DNA from: Aldrovandia affinis
Lineage: Eukaryota; Chordata; Actinopteri; Notacanthiformes; Halosauridae
Direction of reading: 5' to 3'
Assembly: GCA_029706075.1 (NCBI GenBank)
Contig: JAINUG010000015.1
Span: forward strand, 5,106,154-5,170,153
Length of the DNA stretch: 64,000 nt
Shown: positions 22,219 to 33,611 of the stretch, piece after piece
How positions within the stretch are numbered: position 1 is the first letter of the stretch
How the letters are laid out: each line of letters begins with the position of its first letter
The notes under the pieces: generated by a model
What the model saw: the letters and a program-made list of their open reading frames with translations, nothing else
The model's database searches: none
Told to the model about the DNA's origin: nothing
Made by a program: the position numbers and the translations under genes

Positions 22219-24220
22219 GTAATTAACACAGAAGTGGCTGCAACTAGAGTGCTCTGTATTATTTTTCTTAAAAGAGATAGACTTGGACTATTATAATGTT
22301 CAGCGATCTATGGCTGGAACTTGTGTAAGTGACTGTAGCGTCGTCTTGGGTAGTTATCTGTCGGTTCTCTATTATTCCTCTCCTGTACTCTCTCTGCCGT
22401 AGGCTGATTACAGAGCAGAGCAGCTTCTTCATTTGAAATATATAGCATGGAGCAGTCACCCTCAGATTTTTCTCTCTTTAATCTGAGTTCCAGGGAATGA
22501 CAGTGTAATAATGCTTCCTGTGATGGCATGGCGAGCATAAAAATATACGCTGTAACAATGAGCCCTGCGAATAAAGTGGTTTAGAGCTCACGCTCACACC
22601 GCGGCAAAAACGGTTTGAGGCAGATCTTTGTGACTCTGGCAGTTCCGTGTTTTCACATTGGATTTGCACAGCAGGGTGTTCCAGATCTGATGAAAGGACT
22701 GATGCACAGTTGCTTGATAGGTTTGAAAATAACAGGCTCTTGGCTATGCCTGAAACAGTATAGTATATTGACATGTTAAGATATTTTATGAGATGAAATA
22801 AAAGCATCAATTTGAATAAAGATGAGAGAGCAGGGACGGTGTTCTGTATATGGGTAGCTTGCAGTTTGAGTGCATAGCTGGGGGTAGTCTGCTTGTTTTT
22901 TCTCTCATTTTTCCAGTCTTTTAGTCTTTTCTGCTTAATTTCAATTGCATAGGAATTGCAACGAAAAAAGCACTATGCCTCAGCGGCATCATAGTTCAGA
23001 GGTGTGAATTCTTCAATGGTAGTGTGGCTAACTACATAAAACATTATAGTTAGTCATAGCCATATTTAAATGTGTTGAAATATTGTTGACATCCTGTTCA
23101 TACACCGGTACCAGCCGTGACACCCCCTAGCGGACACCCATGGTACCGCACCCATTTAAAGGATCCCTCATTTACTCAAGTGTTACCTTTATATTGGCAG
23201 TTACCTGTAGCTGTTATTTACATCCAGTCAGGTATGGCATGTCAGTTTTCACAATAGTTAATATGGCTGTCCTGTGACCAGTGCCTTGTGCAACATAATG
23301 AGCAGGATATTTAATACATATGAACAGAGTTGTCTGTGCAGCAGGGCAATCACTACCCTTTGTGAGCATTCAGTTTGTCTAGTGGCACAAATAAACAGGT
23401 AGCTCATAATAAAACCTGCTCAAGTTCAAAATAACCGGCCTATGTAAATTCATGTATTTTTGCAGTCTGTGTTGCATATTTGTCGCTAGAACCCATGGCA
23501 GCTAGGACGTTGGCCTGAAACCGATGATTAATTGCTTCCCTGCATTTTCATGGATCATTGCAACAGGCGCCTGCAGTGCCATCACAGGCCCGATGTTGGG
23601 ACACACTGCCAAATCTGAACTTAGTGAACGTGAACGTACCGACTCTAAGGTCGCTTTTGCGTCCGTTTCATCGCTACGGCTACGTCTTTCAAGTCATGGG
23701 ATGATTGCTCAAGTCCATATCCCTTACAGAGGAGTTGAGAACTTTGGGGATACATTTGGAGAATAGCCCTGGATGAGTGAAATAAACTGGAATCGATCTG
23801 TAGGCTCCTCATGGGAATGAAGTGTTTGAAGATAATGTTGCATTTCATATTTACTGTGTTATTTTTGTTTGAAATATTGTGATTTGTTAAGAACTAAAAC
23901 TTCCTTACGTTTTTTATTTATTTATTATTATATTTTTTTTTAAAGCTGTTTCTACTGCCATTCACTTGCCATTACTTTTTTTAACTGCAAGTCTGTTTCA
24001 TTCACATTTAAGGCCTATACATGCTCACGCGACTGCGACGTGACATCCTCTGCAACATGTCGCAGAGGTTGCGTTGATGTTGCAGAGGATGTCGCATACC
24101 TAGCACAAAAATCAAACTCGCAACATGTCGCGTATATGTTGCACAGCATTGATTGGTTGGTTAGCGAATGGAGGCGGAGCTGTCATTGTCATAGTTAATT
24201 GAGCTAGTACATCATTTTTT

Positions 24221-24269
24221 TACATTTTAAGCATTTAGCAGACACTTTTATCCAGAGCGACATCCAGAT
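24221..24269 (-). repeat. SINE-like 3' tail fragment
   Basis: Reverse complement of the tail shared by the SINE-like family: tggataaaagtgtctgctaa then atgcttaaaatgta on the minus strand. Only the tail is recognisable. It lies inside the PIF/Harbinger element. Confidence 0.65.
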
Positions 24270-24710
24270 CAGGGGAGAAAGATAAAAGCAGCGAATTTTA
24301 CAATTCTGTGAAAAGACAGAAAAAGACCATCCTTCATTTCCCTTAATACAACATTATTTTGAAGAGTTGTCTGCTGGTTCCTTTGTTCCACGTGAATTTA
24401 CTCTATTATTTTAATGATATAAATGTGAGTTGCTCGCACACAAGCTGCTTTCATGACAGGCGTACTTCCTTTTTTTCGAAGGTTTTAAAGTCTATTGTAG
24501 CCTACTGACCGTACATTAAACTCAGAGATTCTGCAAACAACGAAGGATCGACTGTGGTCTTCACGTCATTCTAAATTATATATTTAAGGTTGCAAATATC
24601 CAGATGTTTTGTGTTGTGCTTTAGATTACATATAAATGTAACATGTCACTACAACACCTTAATGCACAGAATATTCAACTAACAAAACAAAGAAAGAGCA
24701 CGGTGCATAT

Positions 24711-24832
24711 ACAATTTTTTAAGCATATAGCAGACGCTGTTATCCAGAGCGATTTACTACATGTGCATTAATACATGGTAAGAACAATCATGGTTCGCAT
24801 GAGATCAGTGAAGTAATACAGCGATAGACATC
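24711..24832 (-). repeat. SINE-like element, copy 2 (inverted)
   Basis: On the minus strand it carries tctatcgctgtattac, cactgatctcatgcg, ccatgattgtt, accatgtattaatgcac and tggataacagcgtctgct in the same order as the copy at 27212-27330. It sits inside the PIF/Harbinger element at 24011-25234, so it was either inserted later or is carried by that family. Confidence 0.8.
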
Positions 24833-24998
24833 GTTGTTGGCAGCTGCATACCATACCTATATATATCTATGTCAACGTTAGCTAAGCAAAACTATCGATA
24901 TCTAACTAGCTAGCAACCTGGTATCACGGCCAAATAAAGCTCACTAACAGTAGCTAATGATATAGATAGCTAGCATAATTTGTTCAACACGGTATAAA

Positions 24999-25085
24999 AT
25001 GAACCAGCTTCAGGAAAGATTGGCTGAAGAAGTTCAAAGGTACAGGAGTTTCCCTGCTTTCATGAAAACTTTACTGACCTTGTTC
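24999..25085 (+). pseudogene. MADF-like N-terminal coding remnant of the Harbinger element
   Basis: The frame starts MNQLQERLAEEVQRY, which resembles the start of MADF domains (the pattern LxERLxxEVxKY). PIF/Harbinger elements carry a second gene for a Myb/SANT- or MADF-type DNA-binding protein beside the nuclease gene. After about 30 residues the similarity stops and the frame runs straight into the right terminal repeat. I read it as the surviving 5' end of that gene after an internal deletion. The resemblance is short, so moderate doubt remains. Confidence 0.4.
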
Positions 25086-25237
25086 AATACATTTACGCCT
25101 ACTAGTGTACAGAAGTGTAAGGACACCATGTCGCATAGGTTGTGCAGAAGTATACATTGCCAAGTGCTCTGCGACGTGTTGCAGAGGATGTCGCGTCGCA
25201 GTCGCGTTGCTTACTCAGAAGCATGTAGAGGCCTTTA

Positions 25238-27211
25238 ACCATCACCAGATGACTATGTTGATCAAACATTTCCCCCCGTGAACTGAATAGAAATCAGTAA
25301 CAGTAACACAATGTGTTGAGAGCAAAGATGTGGTGTGTGATGTGTGCATTCCTCGGTATTGCTCTCATCAAATTCGACTTCAGATTGACAGGCGTCCCTG
25401 GAAGATCATCAGGAAGAATGCTGATTGGGTGTTTCCCATTGGGAGGTGGAGATGAGGGCTCTCTGCTGGGTTTCCTTCTGAGGTGGAAGCAGTGAGACCA
25501 TAGCAATTAAATGCCCTGGTAAATTGATTCAGGCGGGCCCAAATTCCTCTCTAGCGGGAGAGAGGAGTGGCTATGGATCCTTTGCCTTCCTTTGCCAAGC
25601 TCTCAATTGCAGTGTCTCAGCAAAGCATCCGACTGCACTGGGGGCCTCTCGGAAATGCACTTCTAAATGTCTTTCTGCTTTTTGCTTTCTTTTCCCGTTC
25701 AGGGAGTGCCTTTTTTCCATATGGTTTCAGTGAGCTGATGCTGCAGTGTGTGTTGTGTTATTGCCAAAATCATCCTCATTGTAGTGATGTCGAGCGCACC
25801 CTTTGTTTACTGGGGTAAGAGATTTGTGCACACCCTTCGGAGCGTAGTTTGCTGTCCACAGCTGAGACGTATGAGTAAACCCTAGCAATGAGTTTTGTGC
25901 AAAGAAGGCTGAACAGTGTGAGGTCAGGGCCAACGGTGACTCATTAATATATCTGATAACGAGTAGAAACTGTCTCAGCCCCATGGCTAGGCAGAAGGTG
26001 GACTCAGCTCATTAATGGACCGTGTCTTATCTGGGGAGCAATAGCGGGACTACTTGCTCTGACGAACGCCTGTGGCTGCTGGTGTTAATCTGGAGACATT
26101 ATCAAGTCAACGCCATGGTAGCCACTTATCAGTGTCGGCTTCTTTGTTCTTGCAGCAGATTGAATCATACATGAGCATTGTTTGACAGCTGCTGGCTTAT
26201 TGCCAGGAGAGACAGAAACAGTCAGATGTCAGTGTCTCTCTCTCTCACACACACACTCACACACACACACACACACATACACATACACTCTCGTTCATTT
26301 TGAAGCAATCAAGCTTCTTTTTCCGCAACGAAGCTCGAGGCTTTGGAAGAAGTCTTTATTTATTTATTTTTGTGGAGCTCATTTGCATTTATATGTGTTT
26401 AATTTGAATCTGGTATAGCTCACTGCAGGCTGCAGGTTTTTTGCAGCCATACGACAGTGTCTGATCAGCATGAATATTAAATTCTAATATGGAATTGCGA
26501 ACATATTGTGTTGGGCCGATATTGAAATGTGATGGCAGTGCAGATTAAAGGTCTTCCTTTCTAAAATATGTGGGAGGTGTGCTTCAGAGGAGTCTAGCCT
26601 GTTCTGGAATGTTGTGGTGGACCCATGTTTTCCGCTCTAGTGGGAGGTGCCCGTGGCAGCGCATGATGTCACCTCGGCTGGCCACGGCCATTTGGACAGC
26701 AGGTGTCATCACTTGGTATTCCAGACACAGTCCTTCCTTTTCCTTGCTTTCTATGCCAAGCCATCTGCTGAAGGAATTGCTCAGAGGAGCGGGGGGTTAA
26801 AAACACAGGCAGCCAAAGTCGGGGCCTAGCCCTGCTGCCTGTAGCATCTTTTCTCCATCATTTTTTTATGGCGGTTTGCTTGGAAAAAAATAGATTAACG
26901 CATTGTTTTCCTATGCTCTAGAAATATAGGACAGTATAGGACAATGAAAGAGATGATCAAAGGCATTGTATTTAATCAGAGAAGCTGAAGAGTAAGGGGA
27001 TCAATCCCGTTTTACCATATGTGCTGTATCTTCACAGTTTATCTTTTCATCCATCTTTTATTATATTATTATTGCCCTGATTTCTTATTTTATATGTCAA
27101 TCTCTCCATTAAAGATATTTAATTGACTAATTCCCTCCATTTTTGAATTGATGGGGAGTCTGGCAATTTCAAGTTATTTGATTTCCTTCCCACTGTTACA
27201 GGTATGGTATA
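25238..27211 (+). other. Intron with one CT/CA repeat
   Basis: Apart from the CT/CA repeat at 26233-26289 I recognise nothing here. Short overlapping open frames in several frames have no protein family resemblance. Confidence 0.6.
26233..26289. repeat. (CT)n-(CA)n microsatellite
   Basis: CT run followed by an interrupted CA run. Confidence 0.93.
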
Positions 27212-27330
27212 TCTATCGCTGTATTACTGCACTGATCTCGTGCGCAAACTATGATTGTCCCTACCATGTATAAATGCACATCTTGTAAGTCGCTCTGGAT
27301 AAGAGCGTCTGCTACATGCTTAAAATGTAC
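27212..27330 (+). repeat. SINE-like element, copy 3
   Basis: This is the clearest copy of the family in the window. It begins tctatcgctgtattactgc, contains cactgatctcgtgcgcaaac and ctaccatgtataaatgcac, and ends with the tail ctggataagagcgtctgcta and catgcttaaaatgtac. It matches copy 2 over its whole length in reverse complement. No target-site duplication was clear. Confidence 0.82.
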
Positions 27331-30235
27331 ATTTAAAATGTTGATTCATGGCTGAAACTCCCTGTATTATAAATAGATACTTTTCCTAATTCATACAAAT
27401 GCATGCTTTGGTTCAATTTCATGTCGTAACTGAAAAATTATTCAGATGACTGCAGATTCATTCCCAAACATTTTTCAGCATTGGACATATATACAGAATA
27501 TGAGAGTGCTCCGTGAGTAAGTTTTCCTGTATTTAGACAGTATTTTTGGAGTTCTGACATGTCTTATAACTATTTTCCATGAATATTCCCTCCAATATTG
27601 AGAATTTGTGGTTTTATGAGCACTAGTACATGTCTCTAACCATTCCTCATTTGAGATTAATAACTCCAGTTCAGTTTCCCAATTAGATTTAATGATAATA
27701 TCCTCCTTTTCCAGCCCGCTTTCCAAGATTATATATATATACTTTTATTTATTTATTTATTTATTATTTAGTCATTTATTTGTCAGGGACAATGCAAGTA
27801 AACATTGTTATAAACATTAAACAGATGCACTGCATACAGGGTTTCTAGCCAAAGCTAATTTGTGACCTTTGTTCCTGGTTAGGGTTTTGAAAAATGAAAA
27901 TGAAAATGATCAATAGATTTCATCATAACAAAACATAGAAGTTACAAAACATGAAGTGAAAAGAAAACAGAGTGGAATAGTTGCAATAAACAATCATTTA
28001 CAATAAATATCCAGTGGTATGTGTGTGCGCTTGCGTTCTTGCGTGTGTGCGTGCAAGTTCTGACACTTGATATTTATATCCATACCTGGTTCAAACCCAC
28101 CCCACCAAAAGAAAAGAAAATAGTGCCTTGTGAAAAATCCAGATGTTGATGGTTTTTCTGGGGCTGTCAAATGAACTGAGGCTATGGCTGCAAGAAAAGC
28201 AATATCTACTTATCAAACCTCTTTTGTATATCATGTGGAATTTGTAAACATCTAGATTTAGCTAAACAAGAGATTGCAATCTCCCCCCAATACAGTTGTG
28301 CTATGGCATTGTGAAAAATGACCAGTTCTCCTAATTTGCCAAATAAGGTACAGTAACCATATATATTTTTAAAAACTCTTATACGCCATAATGTTCAAGT
28401 GCATGAGACTGAAACAAAGTTACTAAAATAAGAGACAATTGCAGTATTTTTGCAGGAGAAAGCATATTGCGATCCAGCTGTAAACAAAGTGTTAAAGCTT
28501 TCATGGAAGTCACCAGGAAAAAATAACATTACTGTACTGCAAGTCAAATCAGTATGCTGGCAAAAATCAACCCTGCTTTGTCCAGCATATCATTTTCATC
28601 AGGCAGTTTGAGGCTTTGACCCACAGCAGGTTTGGGGTTTGGAACTGCGGACTTCCCGCTAGGCACGATTCCAGGATTATACATTACCTGTAAGCGAGGG
28701 CTAGATGAGTATATTACAAATCCTTAAAAGCATTTGCTTATGAAGCTAAAGTTGCTTCCTAGTGCATCACAAAAATAAAAAGTGTATTGTCGTTGTCTGT
28801 TTTCATCAATTCTGTAGAATGGATCAAAGGAATTTATAATATTGTGTATGGCAAGTGCTGAAAATTGTTAACATAACGACTATGTTTTTGCTATGCTTCA
28901 ACATGAACCTATCATAATGGACTGTGCCAGACTGCCACGTGTCCTTTGAGATCCTGCTGACGTACTGCCTCAGTGAGTGAGCTCTCCTGCAGTCATAGCT
29001 TATGGAGAATGACGTTGATGTGGAGGCTGCATCAGGTGGCGTGTATTTCTATTAGCGTGGCTCTTGGCTGCTCTGTGCATCATCTCCTCGCATGCCCAAG
29101 TGTTCTTGGCTCCAGTACAGCACTGGCGGAACGGAGGCGGTCAGCCTGTTGGCACCTCTTTGGAATCGCTCCTGGTGCATCTCTTTGAAGGGCACTGGCA
29201 GTAAGTAAGCACCTGGTTGAGCTGCAGGCCTGAGTCATTTCAGGAAGTGGGCCTTAGTCTCTCTGATAGACATGTTTTCCAACGACTTGGATTCCAAAGG
29301 GAATTGTATGTAGTCTGCTCAGATTTTCTCAAGAGTTGCTTAATAGCTCCAATCAGGTAAGCCCCTTGTTGTGGGACAGGGGAGTTGAACAGCTGTGTTT
29401 AGCCTATCCCCCCGTGGCCTCGCATGTGGGAACTGCAGCTGCTCCCTGAGGTCTCAGCACCCATGTGATACTCCATTATGAAGGCGTTGCACATTGACAT
29501 GTACATGGATTTGTGCTTCTCTCCCCTGAGAGTGGGCTCTGCTTGACTTGTTCCGGAGAGGCAGAGAGACTGTCAGCTCCCTGTTGGGCCTGGGCTACCG
29601 CTGGGCGGTCTCCCAAGGGACACACTTGGGGAAAGCCTGTTTTCTCGTTCCGTTGTGGGTCTTTTCACTTCTCATTACTCCCAACAAAAATCACTGCCAT
29701 CACAAAAATGTGTGATATCCACCAAACAAACCCCTTTAGCATTTAAAAAAATCATTGAAAAGCTCTTTCGTTTTCTGTTAAACTTGTCATATCAGAATTA
29801 CGCCAAGTGCTAGCACATTATTTCACTTGCTTGGATCCACTCAAACCCTCTCAGCTGACACTGAGAAATGTAGGTGTTTTCATAGTGATTTGTGAATGCA
29901 AGATGTAATGTTCATATTATTGCAGTATTTTCCAATGATTAGAGCATATGTATCTGTGTAATTGGTCTCCTGATTTATTTTAATACAAATGCTATCTCAT
30001 GTGGAAAAGCAAGTGTAGGATTTACTCCAAACTTGAAATCATCAAGGACAAAGAAATAATTCATTTGCAATTACTGATGAGGGGGAAGGAATTGCTCTTT
30101 AGAAGATTATCTGTTTCCATAAATACGCACGGTAATGTAGAAGTGGAAATTGAATTAGTATGCTTATATTCATGAATGTGTTTCTCTCTCTTCCCATATT
30201 GAGTGGGAAATATGAAAAACTTCAGGACAGAGATT
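27331..30235 (+). other. Intron, one probable dispersed repeat
   Basis: Apart from the TTTA run and adjoining block at 27745-27900 and a short GTGCGT-rich patch at 28020-28055, no feature is recognised. Confidence 0.55.
27745..27900. repeat. (TTTA)n plus probable dispersed fish repeat
   Basis: A TTTA run is followed by gtcagggacaatgcaagtaa and agccaaagctaatttgtgac. I recall such a 'gggacaatgca...' block as a dispersed repeat of fish genomes, usually next to a T-rich run. The family name and ends are not established here. Confidence 0.35.
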
Positions 30236-30400
30236 CACCCATCCATCCATCTTCAGTCCATATATCCCGGCCACTTTGTCCAGCTCTTCCGGGGAATGCG
30301 TTCCCAGGCCAGCCGAGAGACATAAGCGTGTCCTGGGTCTTCCCCGGGCCTCCTCCCGGTTGCCCGGAACACCTCACCCGGGAGGCGTCCAGGAGATTCA
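30236..30400 (-). mobile_element. RTE/Rex3-like LINE, 3' end fragment
   Basis: On the minus strand the sequence reads a decayed C-terminal reverse-transcriptase-protein frame with GEVFRA, GRRPGEDPG, YVSRLAWERIP, then a stop and gatggatggatgg. Basic RPRGRPRTRW-type and SRLAWERLG-type strings followed by a GATG-repeat tail are typical of an abundant fish LINE that I associate with the RTE/Rex3 group. The copy is 5'-truncated, as LINE insertions usually are, and has indels. Confidence 0.65.
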
Positions 30401-33400
30401 CTTTTCAGATATATAACCCATGCTGAAAATGTCCCCTGAGCAGTCTTGATCCGCTAACATTGTGGGTCTCTAGACAGTCATACACAGTTCTGGTGCTGTT
30501 GAGACTGAAATACTGTCATGTGTTATGTACTATATAATAGATTTCATTAACACTTACGGCTCAAATCTAATTTTTATTTTATTTTATTTATTTATTTTAT
30601 TTTTATTGCTGGCATATTTAATATACGTTTCTTACGCCAAGCTTATTTAACTGTGCGCTGATATTTCAAATGTTCACGTTCAAGGTTACCGTTTACACAT
30701 TATTCCTGTAGCTTATAGCTTCCTTTATATTCCTTTAATGTGTATTGCAAACAAATCCCTGAGGAAATCATTTACAGTGACTGTTAATGTATTTCAATAG
30801 AATAGCCTTGTGGAAATGAGAGAGATTCAAATGAAACTGTCTTGCAGTCGGACAACTGAGCTTACGCCTTGCAATATGCCAGTTGGAAAAAAAAGTATAA
30901 ACAGTGAAGATAAAGAAACATGGTACTCCATCATACAAGGAAATGGAAATGTTAGACTTGTGTGACGATCGACACAAATTGTAATTCCAGAACCTGTATG
31001 TGTGTCTGCAAATTGTAATTTGTACACACACACACACACACACACACACAGGTCTGGGATTTAGAAAAACAAATGCTTGTAAATTGAATGTGAATGGTCT
31101 GAGTTGATGGCAAACCTTCTCAAAAGAGAATTATGTGTCTCAGTGTTTGAGGAAACAGGTTGACCTCTTTGCATTCCCTTTCCCTCTATTTTTTAATGCT
31201 GAAGTGCTGCAGTTCATATGATTGTGTTATCATCCAGGTTTCAGCTGATTGAATACCTGAGAGATATTGTTTGTCTGTTATCTGGATTTCAATTCTCCCA
31301 CACCCTTCAACTGTGGGCCTTAGCATTGTTATTATGATAAAATTGTATATTTTTGGGTGGAAAATAAGAAACACACTGTTGGGCTGTGACCACGTTGTAA
31401 GAGGTAGTGTTATTATTACTTTGGGGATTTTCAATGCCTTTGCTTATTGGTTTGTAAACTAGAACAATTTCACCAAATCTTACTTTCCTGAGGGAAAAGG
31501 CAAAATCGTTTCCCACTGTTGGCCTTTGAACCTGGAGGTAACGGAGCTGTGAATGTACTGCTCCTAACATGGTCGATACAGTGGAAAGAGCTTGAGGTTA
31601 GCCTGATTGAGAACCTGAAAAATCGTTGTAGCGCAGGAAGTCTGGAGGGGGACCGTCCGTATTCTACAGATGAGGCGCCTGGGAATAGAGCCAGATGGTA
31701 CGGTACTCAGAGTGTTCCATTAAATCGTTGAAATCCCAAAGCCATCTGCACTAAAATGTTAACTGATTAGTTCTGGCTTTAGCCAATCTGAAGTCTGCAG
31801 GTGTCATATTATGAATGTTGATCAAAGGTCCTGTAGACCAGCAAATCCAACTCTGTGTGTTCCCAAGACATCCCGCTGTAAACACTATTGCAGATAAATC
31901 GGCGCCACAAAAGTGATGAAAGAACGGTTCGGCAGAGGAGGTGGACCGTGTCCATGAGACCTGCCACGTCGTTACGCAGTCGAGACATGGCGCTGGACCG
32001 AATCGCACAGCCAGTCAGCCCTTCAGCCAAGTGGCTGAGTGACAGGCGTCCAACGGTGTGAAATGGCAATCGCATTAAAGCTCTAATGTAGCTGCCAATG
32101 TAGTTTGTTCAAGACAAAATACTGTCAGACACCCACCCCCCACTGCTCTCTTTCCTCTGAGAGTGCGAGTATGTGACCCTGGGATAGTCTGCTCTCACAG
32201 GGGGATTGTCTGTGTTCTGCCTGCTCATTATCTGCGAATGGGGCTTTAATATGCTGTTCAGCTGGTTAACCCTCCCAGGGGATCCCACATCCACCCCCTC
32301 TCCCCTTTTCATTAGTCTCTTTGATCAGACCAGAGATGGGCCAGTAGTTCCGGGTTTTCGACACTGTTAATGGAAACTTATTCACTTCTCACATTGAGAA
32401 ATGGAATAAATAAGAGACAATGTCATAGTCTCTCACTTTAGGCGATGTAAAACAGTTTCACAGTTTTTTTTTCTCCAGCCCCTCTTAAAAGCTTGTTCAC
32501 GCATGCCAGCTCGAGGGCCTCGACTGAAAGGTTGGAGTGAATTTGTCTGCGCGTTGTCCTTGGAGAAAGCACAGCCCGAGCCACCGCTGTCGCACACAGG
32601 TGTTGAGTGTAGCACCCGTGATTGAGTAGGCTATTCCCAACACGACGTCAGCGTCGGTTGATCGACTTAAAGCAATGGCTCCTTGTTGTGGCAGTCTGCA
32701 GTTTGAGGGGCAGGAAATAAAAAGAGCAATTGCATTTATCGATGTGGATACAATCTCTGTCGTGAGAGCTGTGAAAAATGTTTGGGTTGCACTTTTATAG
32801 TGTCTCAGCTCCAGCCTCAATGTTCAAGCTAGAGTGTGAGAACCTGTGTACTGCTGGGTTCTCTCGCAGGTTGAGACTCACTGTACTGAAACCTCACTGA
32901 ACTTGCTTCGAAGAAGGAAAGGAAATTATTTTTCAGTTATTCACTATTTTTAATCACTGATGGGCATTGTGCCATCTGTAAGAGCAGCCAGCCAAGGTGT
33001 CAGTCTGCTATTAGGAGGTTTCAATGTGTTCACTTGAGCAATATGCTACTATAGTGTGCAATTCCTTAGCTGGGCCATTGCAGGGGTGGAGGGCGAGACG
33101 TGAAAATCACATTGCTCTTCTCTCTCCCTCCTCCACAAGTTTATTGCCTTTCTTCTGTTCCCTACCTATCGCTTTGTGCTTGTCTGACACATCCTATCGC
33201 TCAATGATTACAAAGGTTAAAAAATACATTAAAAAGTTTTCAATCTGTTGTGCAGAAGTGTTGACTTGTTCCAGTATACTTATCATTAGCTCAGAAAAGT
33301 AGTGTTTTCGGTTTATTCAGCAGAGCATCACCATTTGTTTACGACCATATTGGAATGTCTGTTCTGTGGGCATGTACACTGCAAGCTTATGTGTCTCATT

Positions 33401-33470
33401 TTAATGAGTGGGAACTGCTGCGCTGTTTCCATGGCTTTATTTTATGGGCTTTTTTCCCATCTCTCTTTAG
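30401..33470 (+). other. End of the 25.8 kb SNX29 intron
   Basis: It contains a T/A-rich run at 30571-30605 and a CA run at 31023-31050. Nothing else is recognised up to the acceptor ttcccatctctctttag at 33470. Confidence 0.6.
31023..31050. repeat. (CA)n microsatellite
   Basis: Fourteen CA units without interruption. Confidence 0.95.
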
Positions 33471-33611
33471 GTGTACATCAGGATCCTGGATAATGAGTGG
33501 AACGTGTACCGGCGCTACACCGAATTCCGTGCGCTGCACAGCCGTCTGAGGTCGCAGTTTCCCCAGGTGGACACCTTCAACTTCCCACCCAAGAAAGCCA
33601 TAGGAAACAAG
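33471..33611 (+). CDS. snx29: SNX29 internal exon: phosphoinositide-binding core of PX domain
   Basis: This 141-bp exon encodes 47 residues in phase 0 between a strong acceptor (ctctctttag) and donor gtacca. It reads VYIRILDNEWNVYRRYTEF, then ALHSRLRSQFPQVDTF, then NFPPKKAIGNK. YRRYTEF is the PX-domain signature in which the first Arg contacts the 3-phosphate of PtdIns3P; it is intact. FPPKKAIGNK is the proline-containing loop that inserts near the membrane. The donor +4 to +6 bases (cca) are weak compared with the other exons, so alternative splicing here would not be surprising. Confidence 0.97.

Larger units (their letters stand above)
18657..24010 (+). other. Intron, mostly unique sequence
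   Basis: This 5.4 kb has no recognised transposon. It contains small hairpins at 19440-19474 and 20394-20425, a GTGA repeat at 22200-22218 and a YY1-like motif pair at 22102-22122. The parts at about 19790-19960 and 20800-20960 look non-repetitive, with AATTA/TAAT-type motifs in mixed-GC sequence, so they are candidates for conserved enhancers. I cannot test that without alignment. Confidence 0.55.
24011..25234. mobile_element. PIF/Harbinger-type DNA transposon, internally deleted
   Basis: The left end starts aggcctatacatgc and the right end finishes gcatgtagaggcct. Inverted pairing extends about 60 bp through the block cgcgactgcgacg...catcctctgcaaca. The flanks carry a TTA duplication at 24008-24010 and 25235-25237, fitting the 3-bp TWA target of PIF/Harbinger. 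A second, inner inverted copy of the catcctctgcaaca block lies just inside the left end. Total length is 1224 bp. No nuclease gene remains. Two SINE-like pieces lie within it, and a short MADF-like frame sits next to the right end. Confidence 0.85.
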
